Of a DNA stretch of 64,000 bases, positions 33,554 through 43,010 are shown one piece after another (within the stretch, counting starts at the first letter, position 1; each line of letters opens with the position of its first letter). Source of the DNA: CAYRDK01 sp043819345 (GTDB lineage Bacteria > Omnitrophota > Gorgyraeia > Velamenicoccales > Velamenicoccaceae). The stretch lies in NCBI GenBank assembly GCA_043819345.1, contig JBDREX010000054.1:7206-71205 (forward strand). The letters run 5' to 3'. Below the pieces are notes generated by a model that did no database searches, was not told the DNA's origin, and saw nothing but the letters and a program-made list of their open reading frames with translations. The translations under genes and the position numbers were made by a program.

Positions 33554-34642
33554 TTATTTCCAGATAGTCGCCTTAAAATACTGCGCGGCCTTTTTCATAA
33601 TATCTGAAAAATCATCCACCAGATATTCCAATTGCCGGGTGCAGATACACCCTTCACATTTTTTAATGTAGGATTGAAAAAACTTCTTCTTATCCTTGCG
33701 CTTATACAAATCAATCAGATTATTGTACTGATATCCTTCCATAGGCGCACAACCGTTACAAACCGCAACCTGCCCATCGCTTAATAATTCCAGGTAACGC
33801 TCTCCGGCATGGCAAGGCCAATGCATATCAGAACAATCACTGCTATAAAAATTGATAAAATCGTCTAATAAGCGCTCAGACATAAAAATTCTTGAATTTT
33901 TTTCATTTTTCAGGCCTTTAATCCTGATAAAAGTCTTTTTTAATGCTTCCCGCTCCTGGCTGCTGGGAACCAACTGACGGTCAACCGCCCTGATACTTGA
34001 CGGATGTGTAGAGCTAACAACCTCAAGCCCGTAAAAAGCGATCAAGCAATCTAATTCCTGCGCAAATTTATATAAAGCTTCTACTTCGCCCATATTTGAT
34101 GGCCTGACGACAGTTAATAAAAACATACCTGCCCCATATTTTTTAACAAGCCCGGCAGCCGCCTTGATGTGCTGATAAACATCTTCAAACGCGCGCGGCT
34201 GAGTAACTCCATTGATCTTCATAAAATGGGCAACATCTAACGAATCAAAAGATACATAGAGATCGTCAAGGCCGGCCTCTAACATTTCTTTTGCCAGGCC
34301 CTCTGTTAATAAATAGCCATTTGTCTGTAGGCGGACAATAAAGCTTTTGTGTTTAAAAATTGTTATGATCGCGCAAATATCTTTTCTTAAAAGAGGCTCT
34401 CCCCCGGTAAGAACAATGCTTTTAACACCAATCTTCTGAAGTTGGCATGCCGCTTCTTCTATCTGTGCCAAATCAAGCTCCTTTTGCCCTTCAGCAGCCC
34501 TCCATACACAACAGGACTCACATTGAAAATTACATCTTCGGGTTACCTGAAAATGGCAGTGATACGGAAACTTAAAAAACTTTTCAACAACAAGCAGACA
34601 AAACAAATACCTCGCTTTTAATAAAAAATTCGTTATCTTCAA
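33554..34642 (-). CDS. Radical SAM protein with SPASM-like C-terminus
   Basis: 362 residues from a TTG (34642) preceded by a GGGG-rich ribosome site. After a hydrophobic N-terminal helix (about 5-25) comes RRCNFQCESC with Cys37, Cys41 and Cys44, then VLTGGEPLL and RLQTNGYLLT. The C-terminus has a Cys-rich region (HWPCHAGERYLELLSDGQVAVCNGCAP and KKCEGCICTR) that could bind auxiliary clusters. Such enzymes modify peptides, sugars or alcohols, or act as dehydrogenases. Part of the same-direction cluster with three other short radical SAM enzymes. Confidence 0.85.
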   Translation of the reverse strand: MKITNFLLKARYLFCLLVVEKFFKFPYHCHFQVTRRCNFQCESCCVWRAAEGQKELDLAQIEEAACQLQKIGVKSIVLTGGEPLLRKDICAIITIFKHKSFIVRLQTNGYLLTEGLAKEMLEAGLDDLYVSFDSLDVAHFMKINGVTQPRAFEDVYQHIKAAAGLVKKYGAGMFLLTVVRPSNMGEVEALYKFAQELDCLIAFYGLEVVSSTHPSSIRAVDRQLVPSSQEREALKKTFIRIKGLKNEKNSRIFMSERLLDDFINFYSSDCSDMHWPCHAGERYLELLSDGQVAVCNGCAPMEGYQYNNLIDLYKRKDKKKFFQSYIKKCEGCICTRQLEYLVDDFSDIMKKAAQYFKATIWK

Positions 34643-34657
34643 CCCCTGCCCCCTTAA

Positions 34658-35734
34658 TCAGTACTCAATAAAGCCATTTTCAATACAATAAGAACATATC
34701 AGCGTCTTATCAGAAGAATCTTTTTCCGAAACAGCTTTTCTGGCCTGCTGATACCTCTTGTTATTCCAAACCCCCATGACTCCATCTTTAAACACATTGC
34801 CAAAATCCCACTTTTCATCATAAACACCACAGCAAGGAGAAGCAGAACCATCCGCGTTAATAATCATGGTCGTTTTTAAAAAAAAGCAGCTGGAACCGGC
34901 ATTTTTTCTCTGCAGCTTTTTGTAATCATAACGGGAATATTGCTCGTTAACAGGCAGCCAATCTGCCACCGCTTTGATTTTCGCCGCGTCATTCATTAAA
35001 TTCTCTATTCCCATATAAGTTCTCATGGGCCTAAATTCAATTTCATCCACACCAATCTGTTTGGCCAGCAATTTCGCCTGCTGTATCTCATGCTCGTTGT
35101 GCTTCATAATCAGGAATTGCCAGATAATATGGGGACACCTGGCATGATGAATACGCCTGGCCTCAATAAGTTTTTTTAAATTCGCCATCACAACATTAAA
35201 GTCACCATTAACCCTGTATTGTGAATACGTCTGGGGGCTTGCGCCGTCAATAGAAACTTTCAGCTCATCTAAACCAGATTCCACCACAGAGATTATTTCT
35301 TCGTCTTTAAGCGTATTAAGATTAGAGTTCAGAATAACTTTAATATTTGACGCTTTCAAATACCTTATCATCCTGAAAATATCCTGATTTAAAAAAGGCT
35401 CTCCCCAATTATATAAATCAACGCTGTAAAGGTATTCTCTGGCTTCATCAATCGTTTTTTTGAAATGATCATAACCCAGAAATCCTTTTTGTCGGGTAGG
35501 CCTACCAGCACCGGTTGGGCAAAGAGGGCACTTCAGATTACAGACATTGCCCGTATCTATAATCATTCTAACAGGATATGCTTTTAAAACACCGGATTTG
35601 GAAAACAAAAAATAAAAAAGGCACATTAAAAAATTTATAAATTTTTTAAAAGTAATATGCCTGTTAAAAATAAACGTTCTGGCGATCTTCTTATAAAAAC
35701 TGTTATAAAGCTCCAAATATCCGCCCCCAAACAA
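34658..35734 (-). CDS. Radical SAM/SPASM protein
   Basis: 358 residues from TTG 35734, or 352 from TTG 35716, which has a GGGGGCGGA run just before it; no ATG is available. Residues 1-55 form a basic, hydrophobic extension, perhaps membrane-associating. The core has DTGNVCNLKCPLCPTG with Cys65, Cys69 and Cys72, then YNWGEPFLNQDIF, KVILNSNLNTL and LKVSIDGASPQTYSQYR. The SPASM part is SASPCCGVYDEKWDFGNVF and LICSYC. This is close to the family of small SPASM enzymes seen in LPS and surface-glycan clusters. It ends 16 bases from the next radical SAM gene. Confidence 0.85.
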   Translation of the reverse strand: MFGGGYLELYNSFYKKIARTFIFNRHITFKKFINFLMCLFYFLFSKSGVLKAYPVRMIIDTGNVCNLKCPLCPTGAGRPTRQKGFLGYDHFKKTIDEAREYLYSVDLYNWGEPFLNQDIFRMIRYLKASNIKVILNSNLNTLKDEEIISVVESGLDELKVSIDGASPQTYSQYRVNGDFNVVMANLKKLIEARRIHHARCPHIIWQFLIMKHNEHEIQQAKLLAKQIGVDEIEFRPMRTYMGIENLMNDAAKIKAVADWLPVNEQYSRYDYKKLQRKNAGSSCFFLKTTMIINADGSASPCCGVYDEKWDFGNVFKDGVMGVWNNKRYQQARKAVSEKDSSDKTLICSYCIENGFIEY

Positions 35735-35737
35735 AAA

Positions 35738-36493
35738 TCAGTTGAAAAGTTTTGATTTAATAAGTTTTGCCTTGGCTAATCTGTATATAAAAGCGACCCT
35801 AAAACACCCCAGGCCATATTTGACGCTATTCCAAAGGCTTATCACGGATGCCTCTGGAAAATAATTCGTAGGGCAGCTGACTTCGCCAATCGTATAGCCT
35901 TTCCAGTACACCTGCACAAGCATCTCATTGTCAAATATAAAACCGTCTGAATTGTGCGCCAGGGATATATTTTCCAGTACTTCCCGGGAAAAAGCCCTAT
36001 AGCCTGTGTGGTACTCTGAAAGATACTCGCCTAAAATAAAGTTTTCCATAATTGTCAGCCAGCGATTAATAAAATATTTCCATAAAGGCATGCCACCCTT
36101 TAAAGCGCCTCCCCCTAAAACCCTTGATCCTAAAACACAGGGATAAAGCCCGCTGGTAATCATTCCCACCATAGCCGGTATAAGCTTTGGCGTATATTGA
36201 TAATCAGGATGCACCATAATAACGATATCAGCACCTTCAGATAAAGCGATTCTATAACATGTCTTCTGATTTGCACCATAACCCAGGTTCTTCTGGTGAA
36301 AATAAACGATTGTTTTAACACTTTCGTTAGAGAGCGTCTTTAAAATCTGGGCTGTCTCATCATTGCTGGAATCATCAACAATAACAACCGTATCCACAAT
36401 GCCCTGCTCAACCACCTCTTCATACGTCTTGATGATAGTCTTTGCGGCATTGTAAGCCGGCATCACCACAACAATTCTTTTGTTCCTAAACAT
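35738..36493 (-). CDS. GT2 family glycosyltransferase (DPM1/GtrB-like, soluble)
   Basis: 251 residues from ATG 36493 with GGAGGAAC upstream; the longer frame to 36649 has no site and would overlap the neighbour further. The GT-A fold starts RIVVVMPAYNAAKTI and has VVIVDDSSNDETAQI, then GADIVIMVHPDYQY (DxD-like) and YHTGYRAFSREVLE. It probably uses UDP- or GDP-sugar to glycosylate polyprenyl phosphate or a lipid carrier. It overlaps the membrane protein gene 36486-37895 by eight bases. Confidence 0.85.
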   Translation of the reverse strand: MFRNKRIVVVMPAYNAAKTIIKTYEEVVEQGIVDTVVIVDDSSNDETAQILKTLSNESVKTIVYFHQKNLGYGANQKTCYRIALSEGADIVIMVHPDYQYTPKLIPAMVGMITSGLYPCVLGSRVLGGGALKGGMPLWKYFINRWLTIMENFILGEYLSEYHTGYRAFSREVLENISLAHNSDGFIFDNEMLVQVYWKGYTIGEVSCPTNYFPEASVISLWNSVKYGLGCFRVAFIYRLAKAKLIKSKLFN

Positions 36494-37895
36494 GTTCCTC
36501 CCTTTTAACAATAAAAAGCTTTCCCGCCTGTTGACACATAAAAAATAGAGCCAATGGCAAAGTTTGAAGCGGCAGCCTTTCCATGGCACTGAAAATATAT
36601 AAATCAATCGTCTGGTTAGATACAGGCCAAACGATAAATACAACAGCATAAAACATTAATTGAAAAAATAGGATAAAAAGAAAAAATGCCAAGAACTTAT
36701 CTTTTGGTTTAATTAAAAACTTTACCACTGACAAAATAAAAACGAACCAAAAAATATTCCACTGTCCCGGGTTAAAACAGCTCATTTTACCGGCATTAAA
36801 CATAATCATCAGCCGGTGCCCTATAGAAGGGATAATATTTTCAAGTGAATTATTAAGGCAACCGATCTCTATTGCGAATCGGTGCTTAAAAATAGCCCAG
36901 GGCAGGTAAATCACCAAGGGGATAAAAAAAATACTGCACAGCAACCTCTTCTTATCCACTTTTAAGCTGCGAAATAAACACAGCGCAACACACGAAAAAA
37001 ATAACGCGATCCAAAAACTCAGGCCCTCATTTTTAACCCACGTCCCCAGCCCAACAAATAAACTGCCGACTAAAAGGTCAACATTATTTTGAGCACGCAT
37101 ATACCTCCATACGTATAAAACCCCGGCGGAAACAAAAAAGACGAGCGCGATATCCATATAGCCGGAGTAAGCTACATCCACAATCGTTGGGACAGTCGCC
37201 AGACAGAAACATGCCCCCAAGGCAAAAGTATCGGAAAAATCTTTTCTCAGATGAACAAAAAATAGGGCAAGCAATCCTAGATAATACTGGGAACAAAACA
37301 GTTTAGCCAGCGGTTCATAAATTTTACCCAGGAAAAGATAAGTGTACACTTCTAAATACGGCATTAAGAGCGGATATTCAAGATGGTCAGGATGCCTCAT
37401 CCACGGCAATTGCGTCCACAATTTGTAAGGAAAGGATTTTTCAAAATAAATCATCTTGGCCTTCATGCCCCAATTCCCCCATGCATCCCAGGCAACAAAA
37501 GGCAGGCAGGCAGCCTCTGAAAAGATATAAAAAACCTCCCAGGCGATCAACAAAGAAAAAAAGATCACGATCAAAGAAATAGCGCTTTTTTGCTTTTTGG
37601 GAACTAAAACAATGACGTCATCAGCTGTTTTATGCCTTATCCTGTAAAGGACATAACAAACGGCCAAAACTAAAACCTGATATGCCAATAACACATAAAG
37701 GTCCAAAGTATGAGAAAAAGACAATAAAAGTGTTCCCAGTCCGACAAACCCTGTCCCCAAACCAAAGGACAAGACGGCCTTTTCAATAAAGCCCAACTGA
37801 GCAAACTGCTGCCTGGGGTAGATAGCCAGTTTCATCAGAAAAAAACCAAATAATAAAAAATTTGAAAGACAAAGGATAAACTTTAGGAATATCAT
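36486..37895 (-). CDS. GT-C-like integral membrane protein
   Basis: 469 residues, about twelve membrane helices. The long first periplasmic loop contains PFVAWDAWGNWGMKAKMIYFEKSFPYKLW and HPDHLEYPLLMPYLEVYTYLF. The WDAW and HPD/YP features resemble GT-C transferases (ArnT/EpsG-like), but the usual DE motif is not evident, so family placement is tentative. It may glycosylate a lipid-linked product or act in export. Its reading frame overlaps the downstream GT2 gene by eight bases, implying coupling. Confidence 0.7.
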   Translation of the reverse strand: MIFLKFILCLSNFLLFGFFLMKLAIYPRQQFAQLGFIEKAVLSFGLGTGFVGLGTLLLSFSHTLDLYVLLAYQVLVLAVCYVLYRIRHKTADDVIVLVPKKQKSAISLIVIFFSLLIAWEVFYIFSEAACLPFVAWDAWGNWGMKAKMIYFEKSFPYKLWTQLPWMRHPDHLEYPLLMPYLEVYTYLFLGKIYEPLAKLFCSQYYLGLLALFFVHLRKDFSDTFALGACFCLATVPTIVDVAYSGYMDIALVFFVSAGVLYVWRYMRAQNNVDLLVGSLFVGLGTWVKNEGLSFWIALFFSCVALCLFRSLKVDKKRLLCSIFFIPLVIYLPWAIFKHRFAIEIGCLNNSLENIIPSIGHRLMIMFNAGKMSCFNPGQWNIFWFVFILSVVKFLIKPKDKFLAFFLFILFFQLMFYAVVFIVWPVSNQTIDLYIFSAMERLPLQTLPLALFFMCQQAGKLFIVKREEHV

Positions 37896-37898
37896 ATC

Positions 37899-38318
37899 TT
37901 ACGGGTTTGAAATACTAAAAAATTTTGTTGAACAATCATATGTAATCGTATATTTCGCCTTTAAAAAACCGTCTTCCTGGCGGAATATCCTGCGTGGATA
38001 TAAATAGTAAGGGCTTTTACCGACGTAATATTCCGCCTCATAATAATCCCGGCTACGAAAAGCCGGGTTTTCCGGAACAATTTTAAACAGAATATCAGCA
38101 TTTTCAGGAATGGTTGCCTGGCAATATTCCATAAAATAATAAAACACACCATCAATAATCTCATTTTTTAACTGCGGGCTAAAAAAACAGATTTTTGATG
38201 TGGAGGATACGGCCTTAATAATCTGCAGGTCTATCATGGGGATCGTAAAAAAGATCCACAAAAACAAAAATAGAACTACAAAGTACTTTTCTTTAATAAC
38301 CAAACGCGCGATTGTCAT
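37899..38318 (-). CDS. Short single-anchor protein of unknown function
   Basis: 139 residues. An N-terminal signal-anchor (KYFVVLFLFLWIFFTIPMIDL, about 12-32) is followed by a soluble domain with several aromatic residues (IVPENPAFRSRDYYEAEYYVGKSPYYLYPRRIF). I recognise no family. The gene sits three bases from the GT-C-like gene, and its domain may face the periplasm. Similar short proteins often accompany GT-C proteins in glycan clusters; the link is inference only. Confidence 0.6.
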   Translation of the reverse strand: MTIARLVIKEKYFVVLFLFLWIFFTIPMIDLQIIKAVSSTSKICFFSPQLKNEIIDGVFYYFMEYCQATIPENADILFKIVPENPAFRSRDYYEAEYYVGKSPYYLYPRRIFRQEDGFLKAKYTITYDCSTKFFSISNP

Positions 38319-38328
38319 AATTTAAAAA

Positions 38329-39189
38329 CTATTTTTCTTCAAATTTGATTTCAACGGAGGTGTGCCCAAATTGCTGAAACCTGTTTGTCTTGACCTTGAT
38401 ATCACAAGGATTGCAATGGCCAAACTCAGAGCATGGCCTGAATTTATCCTCTATCTGAAAAGCGGGATCCAGGATATAGCCTATCGGGTTAATTCCAGCA
38501 TAAAGGTCAGAATGGCAACGGAAAACATGCCCGGTACTATCCATAAGAAACTCTGTCGTCCGACACTGTACATTTTTTTTGAATTTTTTATCACAAGCCC
38601 CGTCATATTTAAACAACCCGTACATTTTTTGATCATGCTCACCCAAGAATTCTTTCATCCTGAAATCAATCCCGGCACTTGCACACTTTTTGGCAGCCGC
38701 TTCTATTTCTTTTTCATAAGCGGGATGGGCCACCGACCATATTCCAACACTAAAATGGGCCTCTAATAATGTAAGGGCCTTGCGCATCAGGCTTTCTAAA
38801 TCCATCGTCTCTGGATGATAACTGACGCGGATAGACGCATAGGGAGACTCCCGCTTAATACGGTCAGGCTTGACCTGCTTTATAAAAGTATCTACATCAA
38901 ATTGTAAATTCGTTAGAATATCAATATTTAACCGCGGGTCCAGATGGTTAATGATATAAATGAAATCCGGGTGCAAACTTGGTTCGCCACCCTGAAAAGT
39001 TACAGGCAGGTCACTACGGGAAATGATGCGGTTCAACCCTTCTACCCACTCTTTACCCGTTATAATTTTACGCTTAATTAATTTCTGTTCAAAATTATTA
39101 ATGCAATAACTGCATTTCAGATTACAGGAAAAAGTAAGAAAAGCAGCGATGTAATTATAGTTCTTTGGTACGATAATATCATTCATCAT
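38329..39189 (-). CDS. Radical SAM protein (short SPASM-type)
   Basis: 286 residues. The start could be either of two adjacent ATGs (39189, 39186). TFSCNLKCSYC carries Cys22, Cys26 and Cys29. Next come LPVTFQGGEPSLHPDFIYII and NIDILTNLQFD. The C-terminal region has CRTTEFLMDSTGHVFRCHSDLYAG and FGHCNPCDIK, matching an SPASM/twitch-like auxiliary cluster site. It is the shortest of the five enzymes in this cluster and is arranged directly before the GT2 gene 39196. Confidence 0.85.
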   Translation of the reverse strand: MMNDIIVPKNYNYIAAFLTFSCNLKCSYCINNFEQKLIKRKIITGKEWVEGLNRIISRSDLPVTFQGGEPSLHPDFIYIINHLDPRLNIDILTNLQFDVDTFIKQVKPDRIKRESPYASIRVSYHPETMDLESLMRKALTLLEAHFSVGIWSVAHPAYEKEIEAAAKKCASAGIDFRMKEFLGEHDQKMYGLFKYDGACDKKFKKNVQCRTTEFLMDSTGHVFRCHSDLYAGINPIGYILDPAFQIEDKFRPCSEFGHCNPCDIKVKTNRFQQFGHTSVEIKFEEK

Positions 39190-39195
39190 AGGTGA

Positions 39196-39897
39196 TCATT
39201 TTTTAGGAAAATAGATATCCCACCACAAAGCATAAACTGTTTTTAAAACCCCCACAATATTCTTCCAACGAAAAGCATTGGTCTTGCCGTATTTTCGTTC
39301 AACAAGAAACATGCCGGTTTCCACAAAAGAATGCCCCGCCTTTAAAAGCTTTACCAGAGCTTGTGCCTGAAAAGCAAAGCTATCCGTTGTCAACCCAACA
39401 GACTGGATAAGTTCTCTTCTATGGATCACGGGGCCGTTATAATATTTTAACCTTAATCCAAATAAAATATTGAGCGTTTCTGTAAAGGCCCGGGAAATAA
39501 CACGCCTGGCCAAAGGCCTGATCTGACGGTTAACCGTATAAGGAATAATGATATCCGCTTTCCCAACAAGGCTATACATATTCTTGATAGATGAGGCCGA
39601 AATCTCTCCGTCTCCCGGAATCATCCCAACATAATCATAGCGCGCCAACTCAACACCTTTTCTATAATTATAGCCAAATCCCTTATTGACTTCGTTATGG
39701 ACAACCTTTACATGCAGGTTACGGGCTGCAATCTGGTCAATGATCTCGGCGGTCTTATCCGTTGAACAGTCATCAAAAATGATAATTTCATATTCGCTAA
39801 ACTTCCCCTCCAGCGCCGCTAAAACGCTATCCGCAACAGGCGTGATATTTTTCTCTTCATTAAACGCCGGGATAATAACACTAACAGACATACTCAT
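39196..39897 (-). CDS. GT2 family glycosyltransferase (DPM1-like)
   Basis: 233 residues from ATG 39897, which overlaps the stop of the E1-beta gene as ATGA; a TTG at 39906 is less likely. The catalytic part has SVIIPAFNEEKNI, IIIFDDCSTDKTAEII and YDYVGMIPGDGEIS (DxD-like). A conserved C-terminal RKYGKTNAFRWKNIVGVLK follows. It is closest to dolichyl/undecaprenyl-phosphate sugar transferases of the DPM1 type, without membrane helices. Coupled translation with the E1 pair suggests a joint pathway. Confidence 0.85.
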   Translation of the reverse strand: MSMSVSVIIPAFNEEKNITPVADSVLAALEGKFSEYEIIIFDDCSTDKTAEIIDQIAARNLHVKVVHNEVNKGFGYNYRKGVELARYDYVGMIPGDGEISASSIKNMYSLVGKADIIIPYTVNRQIRPLARRVISRAFTETLNILFGLRLKYYNGPVIHRRELIQSVGLTTDSFAFQAQALVKLLKAGHSFVETGMFLVERKYGKTNAFRWKNIVGVLKTVYALWWDIYFPKK

Positions 39898-40943
39898 CTC
39901 GAACAAACTTTCTTTGCTGCCTCAACAATATTTTTGCTATTGGGATAATAATAATTTTCTAAAACAAAGCTGGCCGGAATAGGGCAATCTTTCGCGCAAA
40001 CACGCGCAATAGGAGCTTTCAAATACTCAAAATATTTACCTGATATCCTTGCGGCAACTTCTGAAGCAAACCCACCCGTCTGGCATCCAGTATCAGCGAT
40101 AATCAGCTTACCCGTTTTTTTCACCGAATCAGCGATAAGTTCTTCATCAAGGGGATTAAGAGTCCGAGGGTCAATAATTTCCATCTCTATGCCTTCAGCT
40201 GATAATTGCTCCTGAGCTTTAAAAGCTTCCAGGACCATTAAAGATGTAGCTACAACCGTAATATCCTTACCTTCTTTTCTTCTTACACCTTTACCAAGAG
40301 GTATGAGATACTCCTCTTCGGGAACATCATCTGTGATATCATAGAGCCATCTGTGTTCAATAAAAATAACCGGATTGTCATCGGCAATACTTGACAACAA
40401 TAAACCTTTAGCGTCATACGCTGACGTTGGCATAACCACCTTAATACCGGGCATATGCAAAAAAAGCCCCTGAAGGCTCTGAGAATGCTGAGCAGCCGAA
40501 CCCCAGCCTTTTCCAATGATGGAACGAATCACCAAAGGAGCACTAACTTTGCCTCCGGACATATAACAGACTTTGGCGGCATGATTTAGAATCTGATCAA
40601 AAGAAAGCAGCATAAAATCCATTCTCATATGCACTAAAACAGGCCTCATACCGCTTAAAGCAGAGCCCGTAGCAATGCCCGTTAAAGCATTTTCGGCAAT
40701 AGGCGTATCAAATACTCTGGCACTAAATTTTTTATGTAAGTCAAGCGTTGAGCCAAAAATACCACCTGTATCATCAACACCTTCCCCCATCACAAAAACA
40801 CGCTCATCTCTTTTTAAAGCCTGAGAAAGAGCTTCTTTCAAGGCCTGCCCATAAGTTATCGGCCTTTTCTGCCGGCTATGATCAGCTGAACCTGAAAAAA
40901 ATCTTGCGTTGCCGTTATCAATCGCAACCTTAGTCCATGGCAT
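39894..40943 (-). CDS. Thiamine-diphosphate E1 component, beta subunit-like (transketolase-like)
   Basis: 349 residues. Pyrimidine-binding and C-terminal transketolase domains are recognisable. They include RDERVFVMGEGVDDTGGIFGST, RVFDTPIAENALTGIATGSALSG, QHSQSLQGLFLHMPGIKVVMPTSAYDAKGLL, NPVIFIEHRWLYD and IIDPRTLNPLD. This is the E1-beta pattern of pyruvate, acetoin or branched-chain 2-oxoacid dehydrogenases. The start codon overlaps the E1-alpha stop (TGATG). No E2 lipoyl acyltransferase or E3 is encoded anywhere in the window, so the pair may act outside a normal dehydrogenase complex. Confidence 0.85.
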   Translation of the reverse strand: MPWTKVAIDNGNARFFSGSADHSRQKRPITYGQALKEALSQALKRDERVFVMGEGVDDTGGIFGSTLDLHKKFSARVFDTPIAENALTGIATGSALSGMRPVLVHMRMDFMLLSFDQILNHAAKVCYMSGGKVSAPLVIRSIIGKGWGSAAQHSQSLQGLFLHMPGIKVVMPTSAYDAKGLLLSSIADDNPVIFIEHRWLYDITDDVPEEEYLIPLGKGVRRKEGKDITVVATSLMVLEAFKAQEQLSAEGIEMEIIDPRTLNPLDEELIADSVKKTGKLIIADTGCQTGGFASEVAARISGKYFEYLKAPIARVCAKDCPIPASFVLENYYYPNSKNIVEAAKKVCSR

Positions 40944-41920
40944 CAGATCTTCTCCCTGTAAACATCCCGATAGACATCACTCTCTTGCGGAAAAGGGCTC
41001 TTCTTAGCATAATCCACAGCCGCATCAATCTCTTGTTCAATTTTTACCCGTGCCTGCCTCAAACCTGTCTGAGTCACCATCTTCTTTTTCAAAAGATACT
41101 GCTCCATCTTCTTAATAGGGCATTTTCTCTTCCAAGATTCCACTTCTTTCATTGGACGGCAGCCTCTCTGCTCATCACAATCCGGCCCGACATGGCCCAT
41201 CCAACGGTATGTCCTGCATTCTAAAAGGTATGGCCCGCCCAAACGCCTTACCTTCTGAATGAGCTGCCCTGCGGTTTTAGAAATCCGGACAAGATCATTA
41301 CCATCGCAACACACACCTGGAATACCAAAAACTCTGCCTTTCTGAAAAATATTATTCAATGGCTGCCTTTTCTTAATATGAGAATTCGTGGCATAGAGAT
41401 TGTTTTCACAGACAAATAAAATCGGCAGTTTTTTCAGCGCGGCAAAATTAAGGCTTTCAAAAAATACGCCCTCATCTACAGCGCCATCGCCAAAAAACAC
41501 GACAGCTATTTTTTTAGCCTTTTGTAGTTTTATGCTCAATGCCGCGCCAACAGCCAAAGGAATACCGCCTCCCACAATAGCTGATGTCGCTAAGATACCC
41601 GCGGCAGGATCAATCAAATGCATAGAACCGCCCTTACCCTCACAGCACCCCGTCTTTTTACCATAGAATTCTGCCATCATCTCAGATAAAGACACGCCTT
41701 TAGCAATGCAGTGGCCGTGGCAACGGTGCGTTGAAAAAACATAATCCCGAGGGGTTAAATAGTGGCAGACACCTGCCGCTACAGCCTCCTGTCCAATATA
41801 TAAATGCACAGGTGTCTTCATCTCTTGTTCCGGATAAAGCGCGATAATCCTCTCCTCAAAAAGGCGGATCTTCAGCATAACAAGATAACTTTTTATTAAA
41901 ATATCAACCTTATGACCCAT
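40943..41920 (-). CDS. Thiamine-diphosphate E1 component, alpha subunit-like
   Basis: 325 residues. The thiamine-diphosphate fold has the expected E1-alpha marks: LYIGQEAVAAGVCHYLTPRDYVFSTHRCHGHCIAKG, GKGGSMHLIDPAAG and the Mg/ThDP motif VVFFGDGAVDEGVFFESLNFAA, followed by PILFVCENN. It is a complete alpha subunit of a 2-oxoacid dehydrogenase or acetoin-type E1. It forms an alpha2beta2 unit with the following gene. Placed between a radical SAM gene and a GT2 gene, it may make an acyl, ketol or decarboxylated unit for the glycan rather than serve central metabolism. Confidence 0.85.
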   Translation of the reverse strand: MGHKVDILIKSYLVMLKIRLFEERIIALYPEQEMKTPVHLYIGQEAVAAGVCHYLTPRDYVFSTHRCHGHCIAKGVSLSEMMAEFYGKKTGCCEGKGGSMHLIDPAAGILATSAIVGGGIPLAVGAALSIKLQKAKKIAVVFFGDGAVDEGVFFESLNFAALKKLPILFVCENNLYATNSHIKKRQPLNNIFQKGRVFGIPGVCCDGNDLVRISKTAGQLIQKVRRLGGPYLLECRTYRWMGHVGPDCDEQRGCRPMKEVESWKRKCPIKKMEQYLLKKKMVTQTGLRQARVKIEQEIDAAVDYAKKSPFPQESDVYRDVYREKI

Positions 41921-41942
41921 TTATATCCTATCTATAAAGTAA

Positions 41943-43010
41943 CTAAATAAAATTTACGTGCGGCCCCGGATGCTTCAGCTCCCAAAGATAAGTATTAATC
42001 TTATCCAACCGGCAAACTTCCCTGCATTTGGTAATATCTAATTTTGAGCCGGCCATATTCAAAATTTCTTTTCTTCGCCGGCTCCTAATAATGCCCTTAA
42101 AAGTATTCTTATAAATATTGCCGTAACAAAATTCTTTTTTCCCTAAAAAAGCGCTACAGGCATAAACATCGCCTTTAGCGTTAATATAAGCCCAAAAAGG
42201 CAAACCATAACAATACTTATAATCTTTAGGAGCGTTTAATCTTTCCATCGTATCCGTCCTGAAAATAATTTTAAACCGGCTATTCTCAAGCATATCCAGC
42301 CGCTTCTTTAAAAAAAGGTAATCTTTGTATTTAAAGCCGGGGCTAATGCGCGACTTACTCAACGGATGCTGAGAATAAGGTTTAATTGTTAAATAATCAA
42401 CGCCTATCTTCTTCATTAAAGCGGCCAAAGTAAAGACTTCCTTGATATTTTCCGGAATAAGCAGAAGTTGAACACCAATCGTCGTTTTAAGGCCTTGTAA
42501 TTTTTTTATCCTTACAGCATCTTTAATATTCGTTATAACTTTATGAAAATCACTCGCCTGACTACGATGGACCTTTGCATACGTTTTGGGCGTACCGGCA
42601 TTAAAACTAAACCTGATCCAGGAAAGATGTTTTAATATCTTTAAAGACAAATCTTTTTTTAATAAAACACCATTTGTTGTTATGGCCACATCTATACCGC
42701 ATTTTTTTGTAAATGGAACAATCTGGTCCATGTTCTTGTTTAATAGCGGCTCACCTTCTCCGGCATACATGATACTTTTAACACCCATATCCGCCGCCTG
42801 CTTAACCGTTTTTTTTAAAACCTCCGGATCCAAAAAATCCGGCTTATAATCCAGATAATCCACAGCACAAAAAATACACCTGTGGTTGCAGATGCCCGCT
42901 GGGGCAATCTCAAGATAGATAGGGCAGATCGCCTTTTGTCGTAACCAATCATGAACGCGTCCGACATGAAACATCAGCTTATGGGCATCAATCCTAAAAT
43001 CATCCCTCAT
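41943..43010 (-). CDS. Radical SAM protein with SPASM/twitch domain
   Basis: 355 residues. PAGICNHRCIFCAVDYLDYKPDF holds Cys41, Cys45 and Cys48. Further conserved segments are IMYAGEGEPLLNKNMDQI, VAITTNGVLLKK and WIRFSFNAGTPKTYAKVHR. The C-terminal region (KYCYGLPFWAYINAKGDVYACSAFLGK, KKEFCYGNIY) is a SPASM-like cluster site. It overlaps the GT9 gene by four bases. The pattern matches aminoglycoside- or peptide-modifying SPASM enzymes, but the substrate is unknown. Confidence 0.85.
   Translation of the reverse strand: MRDDFRIDAHKLMFHVGRVHDWLRQKAICPIYLEIAPAGICNHRCIFCAVDYLDYKPDFLDPEVLKKTVKQAADMGVKSIMYAGEGEPLLNKNMDQIVPFTKKCGIDVAITTNGVLLKKDLSLKILKHLSWIRFSFNAGTPKTYAKVHRSQASDFHKVITNIKDAVRIKKLQGLKTTIGVQLLLIPENIKEVFTLAALMKKIGVDYLTIKPYSQHPLSKSRISPGFKYKDYLFLKKRLDMLENSRFKIIFRTDTMERLNAPKDYKYCYGLPFWAYINAKGDVYACSAFLGKKEFCYGNIYKNTFKGIIRSRRRKEILNMAGSKLDITKCREVCRLDKINTYLWELKHPGPHVNFI

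Noticed and set aside
38362..38766. Plus-strand open frame of 134 codons
   Set aside because: Antisense to a radical SAM gene with intact Cys motifs.
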